Of a DNA stretch of 64,000 nt, positions 26,325-36,579 are shown piece after piece. This DNA is from Actinopolymorpha sp. NPDC004070. GTDB lineage: Bacteria > Actinomycetota > Actinomycetes > Propionibacteriales > Actinopolymorphaceae. The translations under genes and the position numbers were made by a program. The stretch lies in NCBI RefSeq assembly GCF_040610475.1, contig NZ_JBEXMJ010000016.1, positions 62,001-126,000 of the forward strand, written 5' to 3'. Every line of letters begins with the position of its first letter. Position 1 is the first letter of the stretch. The notes below the pieces were generated by a model. The model did no database searches. It was given only the letters and a program-made list of their open reading frames with translations, and was not told the origin of the DNA.

Positions 26325-29300
26325 CTACGACCGGTCCGGATGGTTCTGCTGCGGCACCCTGCCCGGCGGCAGGTACGACGCGATCAGGTGGAGCAGCTGG
26401 TCGATGTCCACCGGCTTGGTGACGTAGTCGGTGGCACCGGCCGAGAGGCTCTGCTCCCGGTCACCCTTCATGGCCTTGGCGGTGACCGCGAGGATCGGCA
26501 GCTCGCGGTACTTCGGGATCTTCCGGATCGTCGTCATGGTCGCGTTGCCGTCCAAGCCCGGCATCATCACGTCCATCAGCACCAGGTCGACGTCGGTGTC
26601 CTGTTCCAGCATGCGGACCGCCTCCACGCCGTTCTCGACGCAGAGGGGGTTCAGGCCGTGCTGTTCCAGGGCGGTGGCCAGTGCGTAGATGTAGCGCGGG
26701 TCGTCGTCGACCACGAGGATGTGTTCGCCCTCGAACGTACGGAAGTGCCGCCAGCGAGCCTCCTCCGCCGAGCCCGGCCGCGGTGCGTTTCCGGCGTACG
26801 CGGCATGGGCGGAAGGTGAGGGCGACAGGTACTCACCGGAGCCGTTGTGGCCAGTGCCATCGTGCATCCGCCCGTCCGGTGTGCCGGCCGGCTCTTCCTC
26901 CTGCCGCTCGGCGCCGGGTGTCCAGGACTCCGGCGACTGCGCGCCCGAGGACGTCGGCTCGCCGCCCGCCGCCTCGGCGTTCTCCTTGTCGGCGGCTCCC
27001 ATCTCGCCAGTTCCCATCTCGGTGGCTGCCGAGGCGGTGGCTGCCGTCTCGGTCGCCTCCTTCTCCGCTGCTGCTTCCTTCTGAGCTGCTTCCTTCTGGG
27101 CTGCTTCCTTCTGGGCTGCTTCCAGCCGCGAGGATTCCGCGTCGGACTTCCTGGGCTCCGACGACCTCGTCTCGGGGACCTTCGTGCCGCCGGGGATCGC
27201 CGGCCCGGGTGGCCTGGTCGCCGGGATCGCGGCACCTGACGTCGGCGTACCCCGCATCGCCTGCGATCCCGGGGAGGTCTGGTCCGTCAGCGCGATCTTT
27301 TCCCCCATGGGCAGCACGAGGGTGAACGTGCTCCCTCGGCCGGCCTCGCTGAAGACCTGGAGTTCGCCGCCCAGCAGGCGGGCCAGCTCACGGCTGATGG
27401 ACAGGCCGAGACCGGTCCCGCCGTACTTCCGGCTGGTCGTGCCGTCAGCCTGCTGGAACGCCTCGAAGATGAGCGCGAGCTTGTCCGCGGCGACGCCGAT
27501 CCCGGTGTCCTCGACGACGAACGCCACCCGGGAGTGCGCGGCCTGCAGCGACGGACTGTTCACCTCGGACTGGCCGACCAGCCGGATGTGCAGCTGGACT
27601 CCGCCGCTGTGGGTGAACTTCACGGCGTTGGACAGCAGGTTGCGCAGGATCTGCTGCAGCCGGTGCCGGTCGGTCTGCAGGGTGGCCGGGACCATGGGGG
27701 ACACCGTCACCGAGAAGTCGAGTCCCTTCTCCGCGGCCATCGGCCGGTACAGCGAGTCCACGTAACCGACGAGGTCCTCCACCGTCACCGGTACGACGAG
27801 CATCTCCATCCGGCCGGCCTCCACCTTGGCCAGGTCGAGAACGTCGTCGATCATCTGCAGCAGGTCGGTACCCGCGGAGTAGATCGTCCGGGCGAACTCG
27901 ATCTGCTGGGCCGTCAGGTTTCCGTGCAGGTCGCTGGCCAGCAGCTTGGCCAGGATCAGCACGCTGTTCAACGGCGTACGCAACTCGTGCGACATGTTCG
28001 CCAGGAACTCCGACTTGTACGTCGACGCAAGCGAGAGTTGACGGGCGCGTTCCTCCAGCTCCTGACTGGCCTGCTCGATGGCGATGTTCTTGATCTCGAT
28101 GTCGCGGTTCTGGCTGGCCAGCAGGGCTGCCTTCTCGGCGAGTTCGATGTTGGAGCGCTGCAGTTCCTCCTGCTGTTGCTGGAGTTGTTCGGACCGGGCC
28201 TGCAGCTCCTGCGCGAGCCGCTGGGACTGCGCGAGCGACGCCTCCGTACGCGAGTTCGCCACGATCGTGTTGACGTTGACGCCGATGGTTTCCTTCAGCT
28301 GCTCCAGCAGATCCCGGTGCACTGCCGTGAAGTCCTTCACCGAGGCGAGCTCGATCACGCCGAGCGTCTGCCCCTCGAACAGCACCGGCACGAGGATGAC
28401 GTTGGACGGCATGACCGTGCCTAGGCCGGTGGAGATGCGGGCGTAGCTGGACGCGCCGGCCATCACGATCGTCCGCTTGTCCGCGGCGGCCTGCCCGACC
28501 AGCGACTCGCCCAGGCAGAACCTCGCGGGCGGCGCGTCCACCAGGTCGGTGGGGATCGAGCCGTACCCGGCGGTGCGTTCGAGAATCACGTCGGCGTCGA
28601 GGTCGCTGGTGGCGAGGTAGAACGAGCCGTACTGCGCGGACACCAGCGGGGCGAGCTCGCTCATGATCAGCGACGCCAGCGCCTTCAGGTCGTGGCATCC
28701 CTGCATCAGGCCGGAAATCCTTGCCAGGTTGGTCTTCAGCCAGTCCTGTTCGAGGTTGGAGGTGGTGGTCTCGCGCAGGTTGGCGATCATCTGGTTGATG
28801 TTGCCCTTGAGCTCGGCGACCTCACCGGAGGCATCCACGGTGATCTGCCGGGTCAGGTCGCCTTCGGTGACGGCGGTGGCGACGGCGGCGATCGCGCGCA
28901 CCTGGGAGGTGAGGTTCCCGGCCAGGTGGTTGACGCTCTCGGTCAGCCGCTGCCAGGTGCCGGACACCCCGACGACCTCGGCCTGCCCGCCCAGCTTTCC
29001 TTCCGTACCGACCTCGCGGGCGACGCGGGTGACCTCCGAGGCGAACGCCGACAGCTGGTCGACCATCGTGTTGATGGTGTTCTTCAGCTCGAGGATCTCC
29101 CCGCGCGCGTCGACGTCGATCTTCTTGCTCAGGTCGCCCCGGGCGACCGCGGTGGTGACCTGGGCGATGTTGCGCACCTGGCTGGTCAGGTTGTTCGCCA
29201 TGAAGTTCGTGTTGTCGGTGAGGTCCTTCCACGTGCCGGCGACGTTGGGCACCCGTGCCTGCCCACCCAGCGTTCCCTCGGTGCCGACCTCGCGCGCCAC

Positions 29301-31610
29301 GCGCGTCACCTCGTCGGCGAACGCACGCAGCGTGTCGACCATTCCGTTGATGGTCTCGGCCAGTGCGGCGACCTCGCCCTTGGCCTCGACGGTGATCTTC
29401 TTGCTCAGGTCACCACCGGCGACGGCGGTTGCCACGGTGGCGATGCTGCGCACCTGGGCGGTGAGGTTCTCCGCCATGATGTTGACGTTGTCGGTCAGGT
29501 CCTTCCACGTACCCGCCACACCGCGGACCCGTGCCTGGCCGCCGAGTCGTCCGTCGGTGCCGACCTCGCGTGCCACGCGGGTCACTTCGTCGGCGAACGA
29601 CGACAGCTGGTCGACCATCGTGTTGATGGTGTTCTTCAGGGCGGAGATCTCGCCTCGTGCGTCGACGTCGATCTTCTGGCTGAGGTCGCCGCGGGCGACG
29701 GCGGTGGTGACCTGCGCGATGCTTCGCACCTGGGCGGTGAGGTTCTCCGCCATGATGTTGACGTTGTCGGTGAGGTCCTTCCACGTGCCCGCCACACCCG
29801 GCACCTGTGCCTGGCCGCCGAGTCGCCCGTCGGTGCCGACCTCGCGGGCGACGCGGGTCACTTCGTCGGCGAAGGAGGAGAGCTGGTCGACCATCGTGTT
29901 GATGGTGTTCTTCAGGGCGGAGATCTCGCCTCGTGCGTCGACGTCGATCTTCTGGCTGAGGTCGCCGCGGGCGACCGCGGTGGTGACCTGCGCGATGCTT
30001 CGCACCTGGGCGGTGAGGTTCTCCGCCATGAAGTTCACCGAGTCGGTGAGGTCGCGCCACGTCCCCGCGACTCCTGGTACCTGCGCCTGCCCGCCCAGTC
30101 GTCCGTCACTGCCGACTTCCCGGGCGACCCGCGTTACTTCGTCGGCGAAGGAGGACAGTTGGTCGACCATCGTGTTGATGGTGTTCTTCAGGGCGGAGAT
30201 CTCGCCTCGTGCGTCGACGTCGATCTTCTGGCTGAGGTCGCCGCGGGCGACGGCGGTGGCGACCTGGGCGATGTTGCGGACCTGGCCGGTGAGGTTCTCC
30301 GCCATGAAGTTCACCGAGTCGGTGAGGTCGCGCCACGTCCCCGCGACTCCTGGTACCTGCGCCTGCCCGCCCAGTCGTCCGTCACTGCCGACCTCGCGGG
30401 CAACGCGGGTCACCTCGTCGGCGAAGGAGGACAGTTGGTCGACCATCGTGTTGATGGTGTTCTTCAGGGCGGAGATCTCACCTCGTGCGTCGACGTCGAT
30501 CCTCTGGCTGAGGTCGCCGCGGGCGACGGCGGTGGCGACCTGGGCGATGTTGCGGACCTGGCCGGTGAGGTTCTCCGCCATGAAGTTCACCGAGTCGGTG
30601 AGGTCGCGCCACGTCCCCGCGACTCCTGGTACCTGCGCCTGCCCGCCGAGGCGCCCATCGGTGCCGACCTCGCGGGCAACGCGGGTCACCTCGTCGGCGA
30701 ACGAGGACAGTTGATCGACCATCGTGTTGAACGTGAACTTCAGCTCCAGCACCTCGCCCGACACGTCCACCGAGATCTTCTGGCTGAGGTCACCGCGGGC
30801 CACCGCCTTCGCCGCCTGGGAGACGTCGCGCACCTGCGCGGTGACGTTCGCGATCATGGAGTTCAGCGAGTCGGTGAGGTCCTTCCAGGTGCCCGTGGCA
30901 CCGGGCACCTGCGCCTGACCACCCAGCCGACCCTCGATGCCGATCTCTGTGGCCACCCGGGTGACCTCAGAGGCGAACATCGACAACTGGTCGAGCAGAC
31001 CGTTGACCGTCCTGCTGAGCGAGTCCAGTTCGCCACCGGCCGGCGCCCTGGTGGCGTGGAAGGAGACCCGCTGGCTAAGGTCACCGTCGGCCACCGCGCC
31101 GAGCACCCGGCTGAGTTCCGCCGTCGGCTGCAGCAGGTCGTCGATGGTGTCGTTCACCAGGTTTCCGGCGATCGACCAGCCACCGGGCATGTCGTCCAGG
31201 CGTACGCGTTCGGTGAACTGGCCCTCCCGGCCCGCGGCCTCGCGTACCCGCATCAGCTCGCCGACCAGGTCCTGGTTGCGCTCGGCGATCTCGTTGAACG
31301 CCGCGGCGAGCTTGGCGGTCACCTCGTTGTCGCCGCCCACGGTGACCCGGCGCCGGAAGTTGCCGTCCCGAAGGTCCTCCATCGCCGCCAGCAGGCGGTC
31401 GAGGGCGACATCCTCCGCGTCTCGGGCGCAGCCGCCGCCGTTGCTGCCTTTCGGGGGGTTCGAGCTGGTGGCTTTGCGCCGAGAGCCTGTTGCGCGAGTG
31501 GTCAACGCGATCTCCGGGGTGTCTGGGGGTGCGTTCCTCGACCGTTGGGAGCCCTTCGGCCCCCGGCACGGGGATGTCTTCACGGTGCGATCTCCACACC
31601 ACCTGACCAT
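26325..31610 (-). CDS. Poly-HAMP cytosolic hybrid sensor histidine kinase
   Basis: This 1,761-residue protein has no membrane helix. After a basic leader, an N-terminal HAMP-like unit (~70-115) precedes a tandem array of alternating HAMP modules (~168-941): nine units of the '[16 protein letters not shown]' kind and eight of the '[19 protein letters not shown]' kind, with a ~92-residue period. A GAF domain (~970-1107), a coiled coil (~1115-1190), HisKA with phospho-acceptor His1208 in NMSHELRTP, a HATPase domain (~1305-1425), a low-complexity linker with QKEAA repeats and a receiver with Asp1680 follow. The receiver implies phosphorelay output through another protein. ATG 31610 was kept; GTG 31580 is possible. 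Confidence 0.92.
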   Translation of the reverse strand: MVRWCGDRTVKTSPCRGPKGSQRSRNAPPDTPEIALTTRATGSRRKATSSNPPKGSNGGGCARDAEDVALDRLLAAMEDLRDGNFRRRVTVGGDNEVTAKLAAAFNEIAERNQDLVGELMRVREAAGREGQFTERVRLDDMPGGWSIAGNLVNDTIDDLLQPTAELSRVLGAVADGDLSQRVSFHATRAPAGGELDSLSRTVNGLLDQLSMFASEVTRVATEIGIEGRLGGQAQVPGATGTWKDLTDSLNSMIANVTAQVRDVSQAAKAVARGDLSQKISVDVSGEVLELKFTFNTMVDQLSSFADEVTRVAREVGTDGRLGGQAQVPGVAGTWRDLTDSVNFMAENLTGQVRNIAQVATAVARGDLSQRIDVDARGEISALKNTINTMVDQLSSFADEVTRVAREVGSDGRLGGQAQVPGVAGTWRDLTDSVNFMAENLTGQVRNIAQVATAVARGDLSQKIDVDARGEISALKNTINTMVDQLSSFADEVTRVAREVGSDGRLGGQAQVPGVAGTWRDLTDSVNFMAENLTAQVRSIAQVTTAVARGDLSQKIDVDARGEISALKNTINTMVDQLSSFADEVTRVAREVGTDGRLGGQAQVPGVAGTWKDLTDNVNIMAENLTAQVRSIAQVTTAVARGDLSQKIDVDARGEISALKNTINTMVDQLSSFADEVTRVAREVGTDGRLGGQARVRGVAGTWKDLTDNVNIMAENLTAQVRSIATVATAVAGGDLSKKITVEAKGEVAALAETINGMVDTLRAFADEVTRVAREVGTEGTLGGQARVPNVAGTWKDLTDNTNFMANNLTSQVRNIAQVTTAVARGDLSKKIDVDARGEILELKNTINTMVDQLSAFASEVTRVAREVGTEGKLGGQAEVVGVSGTWQRLTESVNHLAGNLTSQVRAIAAVATAVTEGDLTRQITVDASGEVAELKGNINQMIANLRETTTSNLEQDWLKTNLARISGLMQGCHDLKALASLIMSELAPLVSAQYGSFYLATSDLDADVILERTAGYGSIPTDLVDAPPARFCLGESLVGQAAADKRTIVMAGASSYARISTGLGTVMPSNVILVPVLFEGQTLGVIELASVKDFTAVHRDLLEQLKETIGVNVNTIVANSRTEASLAQSQRLAQELQARSEQLQQQQEELQRSNIELAEKAALLASQNRDIEIKNIAIEQASQELEERARQLSLASTYKSEFLANMSHELRTPLNSVLILAKLLASDLHGNLTAQQIEFARTIYSAGTDLLQMIDDVLDLAKVEAGRMEMLVVPVTVEDLVGYVDSLYRPMAAEKGLDFSVTVSPMVPATLQTDRHRLQQILRNLLSNAVKFTHSGGVQLHIRLVGQSEVNSPSLQAAHSRVAFVVEDTGIGVAADKLALIFEAFQQADGTTSRKYGGTGLGLSISRELARLLGGELQVFSEAGRGSTFTLVLPMGEKIALTDQTSPGSQAMRGTPTSGAAIPATRPPGPAIPGGTKVPETRSSEPRKSDAESSRLEAAQKEAAQKEAAQKEAAAEKEATETAATASAATEMGTGEMGAADKENAEAAGGEPTSSGAQSPESWTPGAERQEEEPAGTPDGRMHDGTGHNGSGEYLSPSPSAHAAYAGNAPRPGSAEEARWRHFRTFEGEHILVVDDDPRYIYALATALEQHGLNPLCVENGVEAVRMLEQDTDVDLVLMDVMMPGLDGNATMTTIRKIPKYRELPILAVTAKAMKGDREQSLSAGATDYVTKPVDIDQLLHLIASYLPPGRVPQQNHPDRS
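28785..31105 (-). repeat. Tandem ~276-bp DNA repeats encoding HAMP units
   Basis: The HAMP-coding part of the kinase gene consists of ~8 tandem copies of a ~276-bp unit. The central copies (about 29,640-30,720) are very similar at the nucleotide level, for example the segment ending in GGTCGACCATCGTGTTGATG recurs nearly unchanged in successive units. Outer copies are more diverged. Homogeneous centre and diverged flanks suggest growth by unequal recombination or gene conversion. Confidence 0.85.
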
Positions 31611-31779
31611 CTCCTCACCGGCACAGGGCCGAAGGTCCCGAGGTCGCGACGGGTTGGGGGAGATGGGCCGCGGGTCCGCCGACGAGCACTTGGTGGAGCC
31701 GGACCGTCACGCCGAGGTGACTCGCGACGGGTGGAGAGGGGGCGGTGGCCGGCTCGCGACCGGCGTTGGCGACTCACTC

Positions 31780-31798
31780 GCAAGTTAGGCTAGCCTTC
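31780..31798 (+). promoter_or_regulatory. IdeR/DtxR-like iron box upstream of efeUOB
   Basis: The 19 bases centred on TTAGGCTAGCCT match the actinobacterial IdeR/DtxR consensus TTAGGTTAGGCTAACCTAA at 14 of 19 positions (allowing A/T at position 18). It contains the perfect palindrome AGGCTAGCCT and overlaps a TAGGCT sequence that fits a -10 box. It lies ~55 nt before the ferrous-iron permease gene, as expected for Fe(II)-dependent repression. Confidence 0.6.
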
Positions 31799-31852
31799 CC
31801 TTGGGAAAAGGGGTCACCTGTCAAAAAGCCCCGGTCGTTTCGGAGTGGACGA

Positions 31853-32737
31853 ATGCTGGCGAACTACCTGATCGGACTGCGTGAGGGGCTCGAGGCCTCC
31901 CTGGTCGTGGTCATCCTGGTCGCCTACCTCGTGAGGTCCGATCGGCGCCGCCTCGTCCCGCGGATCTGGGCCGGGGTGGCGGTCGCCGTCGGCGTCTCGC
32001 TGGCGTTCGGCGCGCTGCTCACCTTCGGCCCCCGCGGCCTGAGCTTCGAGGCGCAGGAGGCGATCGGCGGTTCGCTGTCCATCGTCGCCGTCGGGTTCGT
32101 GACCTGGATGGTGTTCTGGATGGCGCGCTCGGCGCGCGGACTGTCCTCGGAGCTTCGCGGCCAGATCGACCGTGCGGCCGACGGCGGCCGGGCGAGCCTG
32201 GTCGTCGTCGCCATGCTCGCGGTCGGACGAGAGGGCCTGGAGACCGCGCTGTTCCTGTGGGCAGCCACCCAGGCAGCCACCCGGACCGCTCAGGGAACCA
32301 CCTCCACCGTGGCCCCGCTCGCCGGCGCGGCGCTCGGGATCCTCACCGCGGTGGTCCTGGGTTACCTCATCTACCGCGGAGCGCTCCGGCTCAACCTCTC
32401 CAAGTTCTTCACCTGGACCGGTGCGTTCCTGATCCTGGTCGCGGCGGGGGTGGTCGCCTACGGTGTTCACGACCTGCAGGAGGCCCGGGTCCTGCCCGGG
32501 CTGAACAGCCTGGCCTTCGACGTCAGCGGCACGATCGCCCCGACCTCGTGGCTCGGCACGCTGCTCAAGGGGACGTTCAATTTCTCACCCGCCACCACCT
32601 GGCTGGAGGCCGTCGTCTGGGTCGCCTACGTGGTCCCGGTGATGTACGTGTTCTTCCGCCTGATCCGCCAGAACACCCGGCCCTCCACCGCCGCCGCACC
32701 GTCCGCGCCCGCGTCGCCGACGTCGAGCGCCGGCTGA
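31853..32737 (+). CDS. efeU: Iron permease EfeU (FTR1 family)
   Basis: This 294-residue membrane protein has seven predicted helices and the two REGLE iron-binding motifs of the FTR1/EfeU family, in helix 1 (residues 10-14) and helix 4 (near residue 126, VGREGLETALF). In the EfeUOB system it is the inner-membrane channel that imports iron after oxidation at the cell surface. GGAG lies ~7 nt before ATG 31853. The C-terminal Pro/Ala/Ser tail is cytosolic. The gene follows an IdeR-like box and is followed 57 nt later by efeO, forming the classical efeUOB operon. Confidence 0.94.
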   Translation: MLANYLIGLREGLEASLVVVILVAYLVRSDRRRLVPRIWAGVAVAVGVSLAFGALLTFGPRGLSFEAQEAIGGSLSIVAVGFVTWMVFWMARSARGLSSELRGQIDRAADGGRASLVVVAMLAVGREGLETALFLWAATQAATRTAQGTTSTVAPLAGAALGILTAVVLGYLIYRGALRLNLSKFFTWTGAFLILVAAGVVAYGVHDLQEARVLPGLNSLAFDVSGTIAPTSWLGTLLKGTFNFSPATTWLEAVVWVAYVVPVMYVFFRLIRQNTRPSTAAAPSAPASPTSSAG

Positions 32738-32794
32738 CCGCCGGCTCGACCACCTCGTCGGCCCCCGATCCAGACCCGAAGGACCACCCGGCCC

Positions 32795-33994
32795 ATGCGC
32801 TTCCCGAAACATCCGGCAGCCTCCGGCGTTCTCTGTGCGCTCGCCGCGACGACCGTCCTGCTCGCGGCGGCGGGCTGCACGTCGAACGAGCCGCGTACGT
32901 CGGACGACAAGAGCGACGGCGGGCGCACCAAGGGTGGCATCGCCGTCTCCGCCACCGACGACACGTGCGCGGTGTCCACCACCAAGGCGCCGTCGGGGAC
33001 GCTGGTGTTCGACGTGACGAACGACGGCAGCAAGGTCACCGAGTTCTACCTCTACCGCGCGGACGGGAAGACGATCGCCGGCGAGGTCGAGAACATCGGC
33101 CCGGGGCTCACCCGCCAGTTGGTCGTACGCGCCCAGCCCGGCACCTACACCACGGCCTGCAAGCCCGGCATGTCCGGCGACGGCATCCGGGGGCGGTTCA
33201 CCGTCACCGGCTCGGGCACGGCGAACGCCGGCGCCGACCAGCGGCTGCTCGACCAGGCGGCCGGTCGCTACCGGGCGTACGTCACCGGCGAGGTGGACAA
33301 GCTGCTCAGCGGTACGAAGCAGTTCGTGACCGCCTACAAGGCGGGCCGCTTCGACCGGGCCCGCGAGCTCTACGCGCCGGTGCGCGCGCACTGGGAGCGG
33401 ATCGAGCCGGTCGCGGAGTCCTTCGGTGACCTCGACCCGAAGATGGACCTGCGCGAGGCGGACCTCGAGGAGGGGCAGACCTGGACCGGCTGGCACCTGC
33501 TGGAGAAGGACCTGTGGTGGCCGGCCGGCGCGCCGGCCGCCAAGCGGCTCACCGACACCGACCGGGCGAAGTACGCCGACCAGCTCCTCACCGACACCCG
33601 CGACCTGCACCGGCGCGTCGCGACCCTGAAGTACCAGCCGGACCAGATGGCCAACGGCGCCAAGGAACTCCTGGACGAGGTGGCCACCGGCAAGGTCACC
33701 GGTGAGGAGGAGATCTGGTCGCACACCGACCTGTACGACTTCCAGGCCAACGTCGAGGGAGCCCGGTTCGCCTTCGACTCCCTGCGCCCCGTGGTGAACA
33801 AGAAGGACCCCGCGCTGGGCAAGGTGATCGAGCAGCGCTTCGCCGCCCTGCAGAAGGACCTCGACCAGTACCGCCGGGGCGACGGATTCGTCTCCTACAC
33901 CGACCTGTCCAAGACGCAGGTCAAGCAGCTGTCGGACTCGGTGAACGCACTGGCCGAGCCGCTGTCCCGCCTCACCGCGACCGTCCTGGTGTGA
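32795..33994 (+). CDS. efeO: Iron uptake lipoprotein EfeO (cupredoxin plus imelysin/M75 domain)
   Basis: This 399-residue lipoprotein has a signal peptide with lipobox LAAAGC near residue 28. A cupredoxin-like domain (~45-150, GTLVFDVTNDGSKVTEFYLY) precedes a C-terminal imelysin/peptidase-M75 helical domain with the HxxE metal motif GWHLLEKD (His234, Glu237). EfeO binds iron (and perhaps copper through its cupredoxin part) outside the membrane and works with EfeB and EfeU. The stop overlaps a GTG of efeB by 4 nt. Both domains appear complete, which is the longer two-domain form of EfeO. Confidence 0.95.
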   Translation: MRFPKHPAASGVLCALAATTVLLAAAGCTSNEPRTSDDKSDGGRTKGGIAVSATDDTCAVSTTKAPSGTLVFDVTNDGSKVTEFYLYRADGKTIAGEVENIGPGLTRQLVVRAQPGTYTTACKPGMSGDGIRGRFTVTGSGTANAGADQRLLDQAAGRYRAYVTGEVDKLLSGTKQFVTAYKAGRFDRARELYAPVRAHWERIEPVAESFGDLDPKMDLREADLEEGQTWTGWHLLEKDLWWPAGAPAAKRLTDTDRAKYADQLLTDTRDLHRRVATLKYQPDQMANGAKELLDEVATGKVTGEEEIWSHTDLYDFQANVEGARFAFDSLRPVVNKKDPALGKVIEQRFAALQKDLDQYRRGDGFVSYTDLSKTQVKQLSDSVNALAEPLSRLTATVLV

Positions 33995-35358
33995 CGACCA
34001 TGACCGATCACTCCACCCAGGACTCCACCCGGGAACCCGCTCAGGACTCCGGCCAGGACTCCGCTCAGGAATCCCCGCGGAACGGCGTGAGCCGGCGTCG
34101 GCTCTTCGGCCTGGCCGGCGCGGGTGCGGCCGTGGGCGCCGCCGGGTTCGCCGGCGGACTCGGGGTCGCACATGCCGCCGAGCCGGATGCCGCCGACCGG
34201 GCGCGGTCGTCGGACCGCCCGGTCGACCGCTATCCGTTCCACGGCGCCCACCAGGCCGGCATCGTCACGCCCGCCCAGGACCGGCTGCACTTCGCGGCGT
34301 TCGACGTCACCGCGACCACCCGGGCCGAACTCGTCGCGCTGCTGCGGGAGTGGACCGTGGCCGCTGCCCTGTTGACCCAGGGCCGCGAGGTCGGCGGCGG
34401 TACGCCGGTTGTGTACGAGGCGCCTCCGTCCGACACCGGTGAAGCGCTGGGCCTGCCGCCCTCGCGGCTGACCCTGACGTTCGGCTTCGGGCCGTCCCTC
34501 TTCCGCGACGCCGAGGGGAAGGACCGGTTCGGGATCGACGGCCGGCGGCCCCGGTCGCTGCGGAGGCTTCCGCACTTCCCCAAGGACAAGCTCGACCCGG
34601 ACCGCAGCGACGGGGATCTGTGCGTGCAGGCGTGCGCGGACGACCCGCAGGTCGCGGTACACGCGATCCGGAACCTGTCCAGGATCGCGTTCGGCACCGC
34701 CGCGTTGCGCTGGTCCCAGCTCGGTTTCGGCCGTACGTCGTCCACGTCGACGGCTCAGCAGACGCCCCGCAACCTGTTCGGCTTCAAGGACGGAACCGCC
34801 AACCTCAAGGCCGAGGAGGAGCGGCTGGTCGACGAGCACGTGTGGGTGGGGGCCGACGACGACCCGAGGGCACGCTGGCTCGCCGGCGGCTCCTACCTCG
34901 TGGCCCGGCGGATCAACATGAACATCGAGACCTGGGATCGTACATCCCTGCGGGAGCAGGAGAATCTCGTCGGCCGGGACCGGGCTGAGGGTGCACCACT
35001 GTCGGGTGGGAAGGAGTTCAGCCCACCCGACTTCAAGCTCACGGGATCGGACGGCAAGCCGCTGTTGGCAGCCGACTCCCACGTCCGGCTCGCGCATCCC
35101 AGCCAGAACGACGGCGTACGCATGCTGCGGCGCGGCTACAACTTCACCGACGGCAACGACGCGCTCGGTCGCCTCGACGCGGGCCTGTTCTTCGTGGCGT
35201 ACGTCCGCGATCCCGGCACCCACTACATCCCGATGCAGGCCAGGCTGGCGGCACAGGACGGCCTGATGGAGTACCTCCAGCACCGGGGCTCAGCGCTGTT
35301 CGCTGTCCCGCCCGGGGTACGCCGAGGTGAGTACGTCGGCCAGGCGCTGTTCACCTGA
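33991..35358 (+). CDS. efeB: Deferrochelatase/peroxidase EfeB (Tat-exported Dyp-type)
   Basis: This 455-residue protein is a dye-decolourising-type haem peroxidase. A Gln/Asp/Ser-rich leader precedes the twin-arginine signal SRRRLFGLAG and the hydrophobic stretch ending in AHAAEP, so it should be exported folded through Tat. The Dyp signature GFKDGTANL (Asp267) and the C-terminal haem region with the DSHVRLAHP histidine are present. It supports iron uptake by oxidising Fe(II) or extracting iron from haem. GTG 33991 overlaps the efeO stop; ATG 34000, three codons later, is an equally possible start. Confidence 0.94.
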   Translation: MTTMTDHSTQDSTREPAQDSGQDSAQESPRNGVSRRRLFGLAGAGAAVGAAGFAGGLGVAHAAEPDAADRARSSDRPVDRYPFHGAHQAGIVTPAQDRLHFAAFDVTATTRAELVALLREWTVAAALLTQGREVGGGTPVVYEAPPSDTGEALGLPPSRLTLTFGFGPSLFRDAEGKDRFGIDGRRPRSLRRLPHFPKDKLDPDRSDGDLCVQACADDPQVAVHAIRNLSRIAFGTAALRWSQLGFGRTSSTSTAQQTPRNLFGFKDGTANLKAEEERLVDEHVWVGADDDPRARWLAGGSYLVARRINMNIETWDRTSLREQENLVGRDRAEGAPLSGGKEFSPPDFKLTGSDGKPLLAADSHVRLAHPSQNDGVRMLRRGYNFTDGNDALGRLDAGLFFVAYVRDPGTHYIPMQARLAAQDGLMEYLQHRGSALFAVPPGVRRGEYVGQALFT

Positions 35359-35386
35359 CCGCTCCGGGACCGGCCCGTCCGTCAGG
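35354..35386. terminator. Possible convergent terminator between efeB and tauD-like gene
   Basis: CCTGAC (35354-35359) and GTCAGG (35381-35386) form an inverted repeat around a GC-rich centre that can pair further. It spans both convergent stop codons. Stability is only moderate and no T-run follows. Confidence 0.35.
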
Positions 35387-36359
35387 CCGGCACGTCGGAG
35401 TAGTGCGAGGCGTCACCCTTGCGTACGGCACTGCGCACGCCGTCCACGCTGACCGGAACGTCACCGGCCAGCGTGATCCGGTGCAGCAGCCGGGGGTGGT
35501 CGTCGTAGTCGTCGACCGCGTAGTGCTGGGTCGCGCGGTTGTCCCAGATCACCAGGTCACCGGGCCGCCAGTTCCACCGGACGGTGTTGTCCAGCCGGGT
35601 GACGTACCGCTGCAGGAGTTCGAACAGCTCACGGGAGTCCCGAGTGCTCAGGCCCACGAACCGGCGGACGAAGTGGCCGAGCAGCAGGGACCGTTCGCCC
35701 GTCTCTGGGTGGACCCGCACGACAGGGTGCTCGGTCTCGAACTCCTCGTGCCCGAACTCCGAGCGGTACTCCTGTTGCTTTACGTCGATGCCGCCGATTC
35801 GCCGCTCGTCGCGCTCGGCCGCGTAGTCGTAGAGGTTGGAGTGCACGGCCCACAGCCGGTCGGCGAGTGCCTGCACAGCGGGATGCAGGATGTCGTACGC
35901 CCGGACGGTGTTGGCCCAGACCGTCGATCCGCCGTACGGCGGAAGGACCAGCGCGCGCAGCAGGCTGATCGCGGGAACCCGGTCGACGAACGTCACGTCG
36001 GTGTGCCAGCTGTTCGCCTTGCTGTAGTCGGAGTCGATCGGCAGCACCGCGTCGCCGTCTCCGGCCACCGTGGGATGCGGCTTCGTCGGTGTGCCGAGCA
36101 GCTGCGCGAACGCCCGTTGTCCGGAGTCGTCCAGTTGGTGCTGGTCGCGGAAGAAGACCACCCTGTGCGCCAGGAGCGCCCGCCGGATCTCGGCCACGGT
36201 GGCCGGGTCCACGTCCCCGCCGACGCGCACCCCGCCGATCACGGCGCCGATGGTCCCTGAGGTCGGGCGTACTTCGATGTGTTCGTAACCGGTCGTCGCG
36301 TCGATCGCGTCGGGACGGTCGGTGGTCTGGCCCGTGGTCAGGTCTGTGAGTGTGGTCAT
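35382..36359 (-). CDS. TauD/TfdA family Fe(II)/2-oxoglutarate dioxygenase
   Basis: This 325-residue cytosolic enzyme belongs to the taurine/2,4-D dioxygenase family. The iron-binding H-x-D is seen in [10 protein letters not shown] and the distal His in [13 protein letters not shown], with the 2-oxoglutarate-binding Arg in [11 protein letters not shown]. Length is slightly above TauD (~283), due to an N-terminal extension and an insertion around [13 protein letters not shown]. The substrate could be an alkyl sulfonate, sulfate ester or similar compound; no transporter is linked to settle it. ATG 36359 lies after a weak AGGG site. It converges on efeB. Confidence 0.92.
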   Translation of the reverse strand: MTTLTDLTTGQTTDRPDAIDATTGYEHIEVRPTSGTIGAVIGGVRVGGDVDPATVAEIRRALLAHRVVFFRDQHQLDDSGQRAFAQLLGTPTKPHPTVAGDGDAVLPIDSDYSKANSWHTDVTFVDRVPAISLLRALVLPPYGGSTVWANTVRAYDILHPAVQALADRLWAVHSNLYDYAAERDERRIGGIDVKQQEYRSEFGHEEFETEHPVVRVHPETGERSLLLGHFVRRFVGLSTRDSRELFELLQRYVTRLDNTVRWNWRPGDLVIWDNRATQHYAVDDYDDHPRLLHRITLAGDVPVSVDGVRSAVRKGDASHYSDVPA

Positions 36360-36496
36360 AATCCCTACTATTCCGCTCGGAATTGTCGTTAAACCGGGCT
36401 GTCCCGAGTCGTGGACGGCGGTTCGGGCCGTTCTCCCGAGCGCCGGTCGCGAGGAGTGCCGGCGCGGTCGCCCTCCCGTACGACCGGGTGGGTGGG

Positions 36497-36515
36497 CGTG
36501 GTTAGGCTGACCCGA
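36497..36515 (+). promoter_or_regulatory. Promoter region with TAGGCT -10 and partial IdeR-like symmetry
   Basis: GGTTAGGCTGACC is a 6-1-6 inverted repeat with one mismatch and agrees with 13 of 19 positions of the IdeR/DtxR consensus. The embedded TAGGCT fits a -10 box for the downstream GNAT-oxidoreductase-cupin operon. Because TAGGCT alone is a common actinobacterial -10, iron control is only a possibility. Confidence 0.35.
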
Positions 36516-36558
36516 CGTGGGGCGAACACCTAGGACTTGCGGTATTTGGAGGTCCCCG

Positions 36559-36579
36559 ATGACCGCGGCGTTTCGATGA
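36559..36579 (+). CDS. Possible six-residue leader peptide MTAAFR
   Basis: GGAGG (36548-36552) is ideally spaced before ATG 36559, which opens a 6-codon frame ending in TGA at 36577-36579. That stop overlaps the ATG of the acetyltransferase gene at 36576 (ATGA). The acetyltransferase start itself has no nearby ribosome-binding site, so translation may reach it by coupling through this mini-ORF. Confidence 0.4.
   Translation: MTAAFR

Noticed and set aside
28663..31793. Very long open frames on the plus strand opposite the poly-HAMP kinase
   Set aside because: They are complementary shadows of the repetitive kinase gene; their translations are repeated Val/Ser/Arg or Gly/Asp strings without any family motif, while the minus frame gives clear HAMP, GAF, kinase and receiver domains.
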